DNA of 13,945 nucleotides from Patescibacteria group bacterium (GTDB taxonomy: Bacteria > Patescibacteriota > Gracilibacteria > Peribacterales > Peribacteraceae), in NCBI GenBank assembly GCA_018818235.1, contig JAHISE010000083.1:1-13945 (forward strand). The letters run 5' to 3'. A model generated the notes under the pieces. The model worked only from the letters and a program-made list of their open reading frames with translations. It ran no database searches and was not told the origin of the DNA. A program made the translations under genes and the position numbers. This document shows, piece after piece, positions 12,432-13,945 of this stretch; the first letter of the stretch is position 1, and every line of letters begins with the position of its first letter.

Positions 12432-13733
12432 ATGCTACAAGCCCTCTCTCCCCTCGATGGTCGATACGAAAACAAGACGGGAATGCTGCGGGCTTTTTTT
12501 AGTGAGGAGGCACTTATGCGGGCACGTGTTCAGGTGGAGATAGAGTGGTTTTTGGCGCTTTCTAATCATCCTGATATTCGTGAATGTAAGCGGGTAAAGA
12601 GGGCAGATGAGAAGAAGATCAGAGGAATTCTTGAGCGATTCAATTCAGCCTCAGCGCAGGAAATTAAGGATATAGAGAAGAAGACAAATCATGATGTTAA
12701 GGCGGTTGAGTATTTCCTCAAAAAGAAATTCGAGAGGATTCCTTCAGCTCGCAAACAATCTGAATTTCTCCACTTCTGTCTGACTAGTGAAGATGTGAAT
12801 AATCTAGCTTATGGAATACTCATCCACGGCGCACTTAAAGATGCTGTATGTCCTCAGCTCAAGTCATTAATCGCAAAACTCAATTCACTTGCACGCAGAT
12901 GGAAAAATGTACGGATGCTCAGTCTAACTCACGGGCAGCCTGCAACTCCAACAACAGTTGGCAAAGAGATGACGGTTTTTGTTGAACGTCTTGAGCGTCA
13001 GATGCAATGGCTAAAGGAATTCAAAATGCAGGGTAAGTTTGGCGGAGCAGTTGGCAATTACTCAGCTCACAAGGTTGCATATCCAAAGGTCAAGTGGGAA
13101 ACATTTGGACGAAAGTTCATCAAGTCACTTGGCATGAGTCCAATTATAAATTCAACACAAATAAATCCACATGATGACATTGCAGAACTTAGTCATATTA
13201 TTATGCAGATCGATACTATCTTGATCGGTTTCTCCCGTGATGTGTGGACATATATTTCTCGTGGTGTTTTCAAACAGAAAGTAATCAAAGGAGAAGTCGG
13301 TTCTTCCACAATGCCGCATAAAGTAAATCCGATAGATTTTGAGAATGCTGAGGGCAATCTTGGCCTTGCAAATGCGCTCTTCGGTCATTTTGCAGACAAG
13401 CTTCCAATTAGTCGTCTTCAGCGAGATCTGACCGATTCGACGGTTCAAAGATCGATTGGAAGTGCGTTCGGATATCAATTAATTGCTATTTCTTCATTAA
13501 TGAAGGGAATCGGAAAACTTGAACTTAATAAGAAGGCAATTGCCGCAGAACTAGATTCACATCCGGAAGTTAGAGCGGAGGCGATTCAGGTGGTTTTGCG
13601 AAAGAATGGAGTTGAGGGTGCGTATGAGAAACTTAAAAAGCTGACACGCGGTGAACAGATCACACATCAGCAGATTGATGATTTTATTGATGGGTTGGAG
13701 ATATCGGAGGGGGAGAAGAGGTTGCTTAAGTAG
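12432..13733 (+). CDS. purB: Adenylosuccinate lyase
   Basis: PurB removes fumarate from SAICAR and from adenylosuccinate in purine and AMP synthesis and works as a tetramer. The 433-residue sequence closely follows the E. coli type: LSPLDGRY (5-12), KKTNHDVKAVEYFLK (83-97), LTSEDVNNLAYG (117-128), LTHGQPATP (165-173, general acid/base H167) and the fumarate-lyase signature GSSTMPHKVNP (290-300) with catalytic S291, then DFENAEGNLG. It ends at EISEGEKRLLK, about 20 residues before the usual E. coli-type tail containing TPANYIG; no frame downstream restores that tail, so the shorter end is probably natural. The 5' end is C-rich and the last 13 codons G-rich. No other purine gene is nearby. Confidence 0.97.
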   Translation: MLQALSPLDGRYENKTGMLRAFFSEEALMRARVQVEIEWFLALSNHPDIRECKRVKRADEKKIRGILERFNSASAQEIKDIEKKTNHDVKAVEYFLKKKFERIPSARKQSEFLHFCLTSEDVNNLAYGILIHGALKDAVCPQLKSLIAKLNSLARRWKNVRMLSLTHGQPATPTTVGKEMTVFVERLERQMQWLKEFKMQGKFGGAVGNYSAHKVAYPKVKWETFGRKFIKSLGMSPIINSTQINPHDDIAELSHIIMQIDTILIGFSRDVWTYISRGVFKQKVIKGEVGSSTMPHKVNPIDFENAEGNLGLANALFGHFADKLPISRLQRDLTDSTVQRSIGSAFGYQLIAISSLMKGIGKLELNKKAIAAELDSHPEVRAEAIQVVLRKNGVEGAYEKLKKLTRGEQITHQQIDDFIDGLEISEGEKRLLK

Positions 13734-13791
13734 TTGGTATCATTACTCTTCTTCGCCATCTGGCATAAATGGTGCAATGTCTTTCTCTTGT

Positions 13792-13813
13792 AGGAGTATT
13801 GTTCTATACTCCT
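13792..13813. repeat. Hairpin downstream of purB
   Basis: AGGAGTAT (13792-13799) and ATACTCCT (13806-13813) form a perfect 8-bp stem with a six-base loop, 58 bases after the purB stop. No T tract follows on either strand, so intrinsic termination is doubtful. Confidence 0.55.
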
Positions 13814-13820
13814 TCGCCTA

Positions 13821-13927
13821 AATAATTCCGATTCTTGAGGATTCATTAATTATTAACAAATCTATTTCTAATGGCTATGGAGTACGAGATTGCATAACAA
13901 AAGCACAGTGAATTTTTCGGAATTATT
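13821..13927. repeat. Inverted repeat with ATTCTTGAGGA motif, window end
   Basis: AATAATTCCG (13821-13830) and CGGAATTATT (13918-13927) are a perfect 10-bp inverted pair enclosing 87 AT-rich bases with no gene. ATTCTTGAGGA (13831-13841) follows the left arm directly and matches the motif at 7125 and 8649. It may be a small mobile relic or continue beyond the window. Confidence 0.5.
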
Positions 13928-13945
13928 AACTAAAAGCAGTATATA

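Noticed and set aside
13734..13945. tRNA or small RNA gene after purB
   Set aside because: No cloverleaf, anticodon arm or TTCGA-type T loop was found, only a simple hairpin and inverted words.

Overview
The window carries nine protein-coding genes plus an unusual amount of structured intergenic DNA. It reads like a small-genome, uncultivated bacterium of the Patescibacteria/CPR type, possibly near Peregrinibacteria. That placement is inferred from lone housekeeping genes set among small secreted or membrane proteins of no known family, the lack of Shine-Dalgarno sequences, and many short palindromic repeats; no marker gene settles it. TGA is used as a stop (RPE, DUF192 and 294-aa membrane genes), so the genetic code with UGA as glycine does not apply.

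Layout. 10-1232: a complete IS110-family insertion sequence on the minus strand, with its transposase and, upstream of it, a folded non-coding region that fits a bridge RNA. It sits in a degenerate copy of a G-rich inverted repeat that recurs at about 2602-2937 and 10579-10884. 1356-2579: a lipoprotein with an alpha/alpha-toroid look. 3062-4182: ribulose-phosphate 3-epimerase overlapping a DUF192 lipoprotein. 4442-5179: triosephosphate isomerase, whose stop codon abuts that of a convergent minus-strand pair of paralogous membrane proteins (5180-6972). 7237-8505: a secreted or anchored acidic cysteine-rich protein. 8715-10559: FtsH. 10960-12108: a transglutaminase-like cysteine protein. 12432-13733: adenylosuccinate lyase. 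The last 212 bases hold no gene.

How it works together. There is no single pathway. RPE and TPI belong to sugar-phosphate metabolism, PurB to purine and AMP synthesis, and FtsH to membrane protein quality control; the rest face the envelope. Most genes look singly transcribed. Several start codons have a -10-like TANNNT hexamer six to eight bases upstream and no ribosome-binding site, which points to leaderless mRNAs.

The most notable result is the IS110 non-coding region. Its two internal loops hold short segments matching both element ends (donor guides) and both flanks of the insertion site (target guides), all agreeing on a CT core. The inferred target is one of the host's own G-rich repeats. 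All pairings were read by eye and no search was run.
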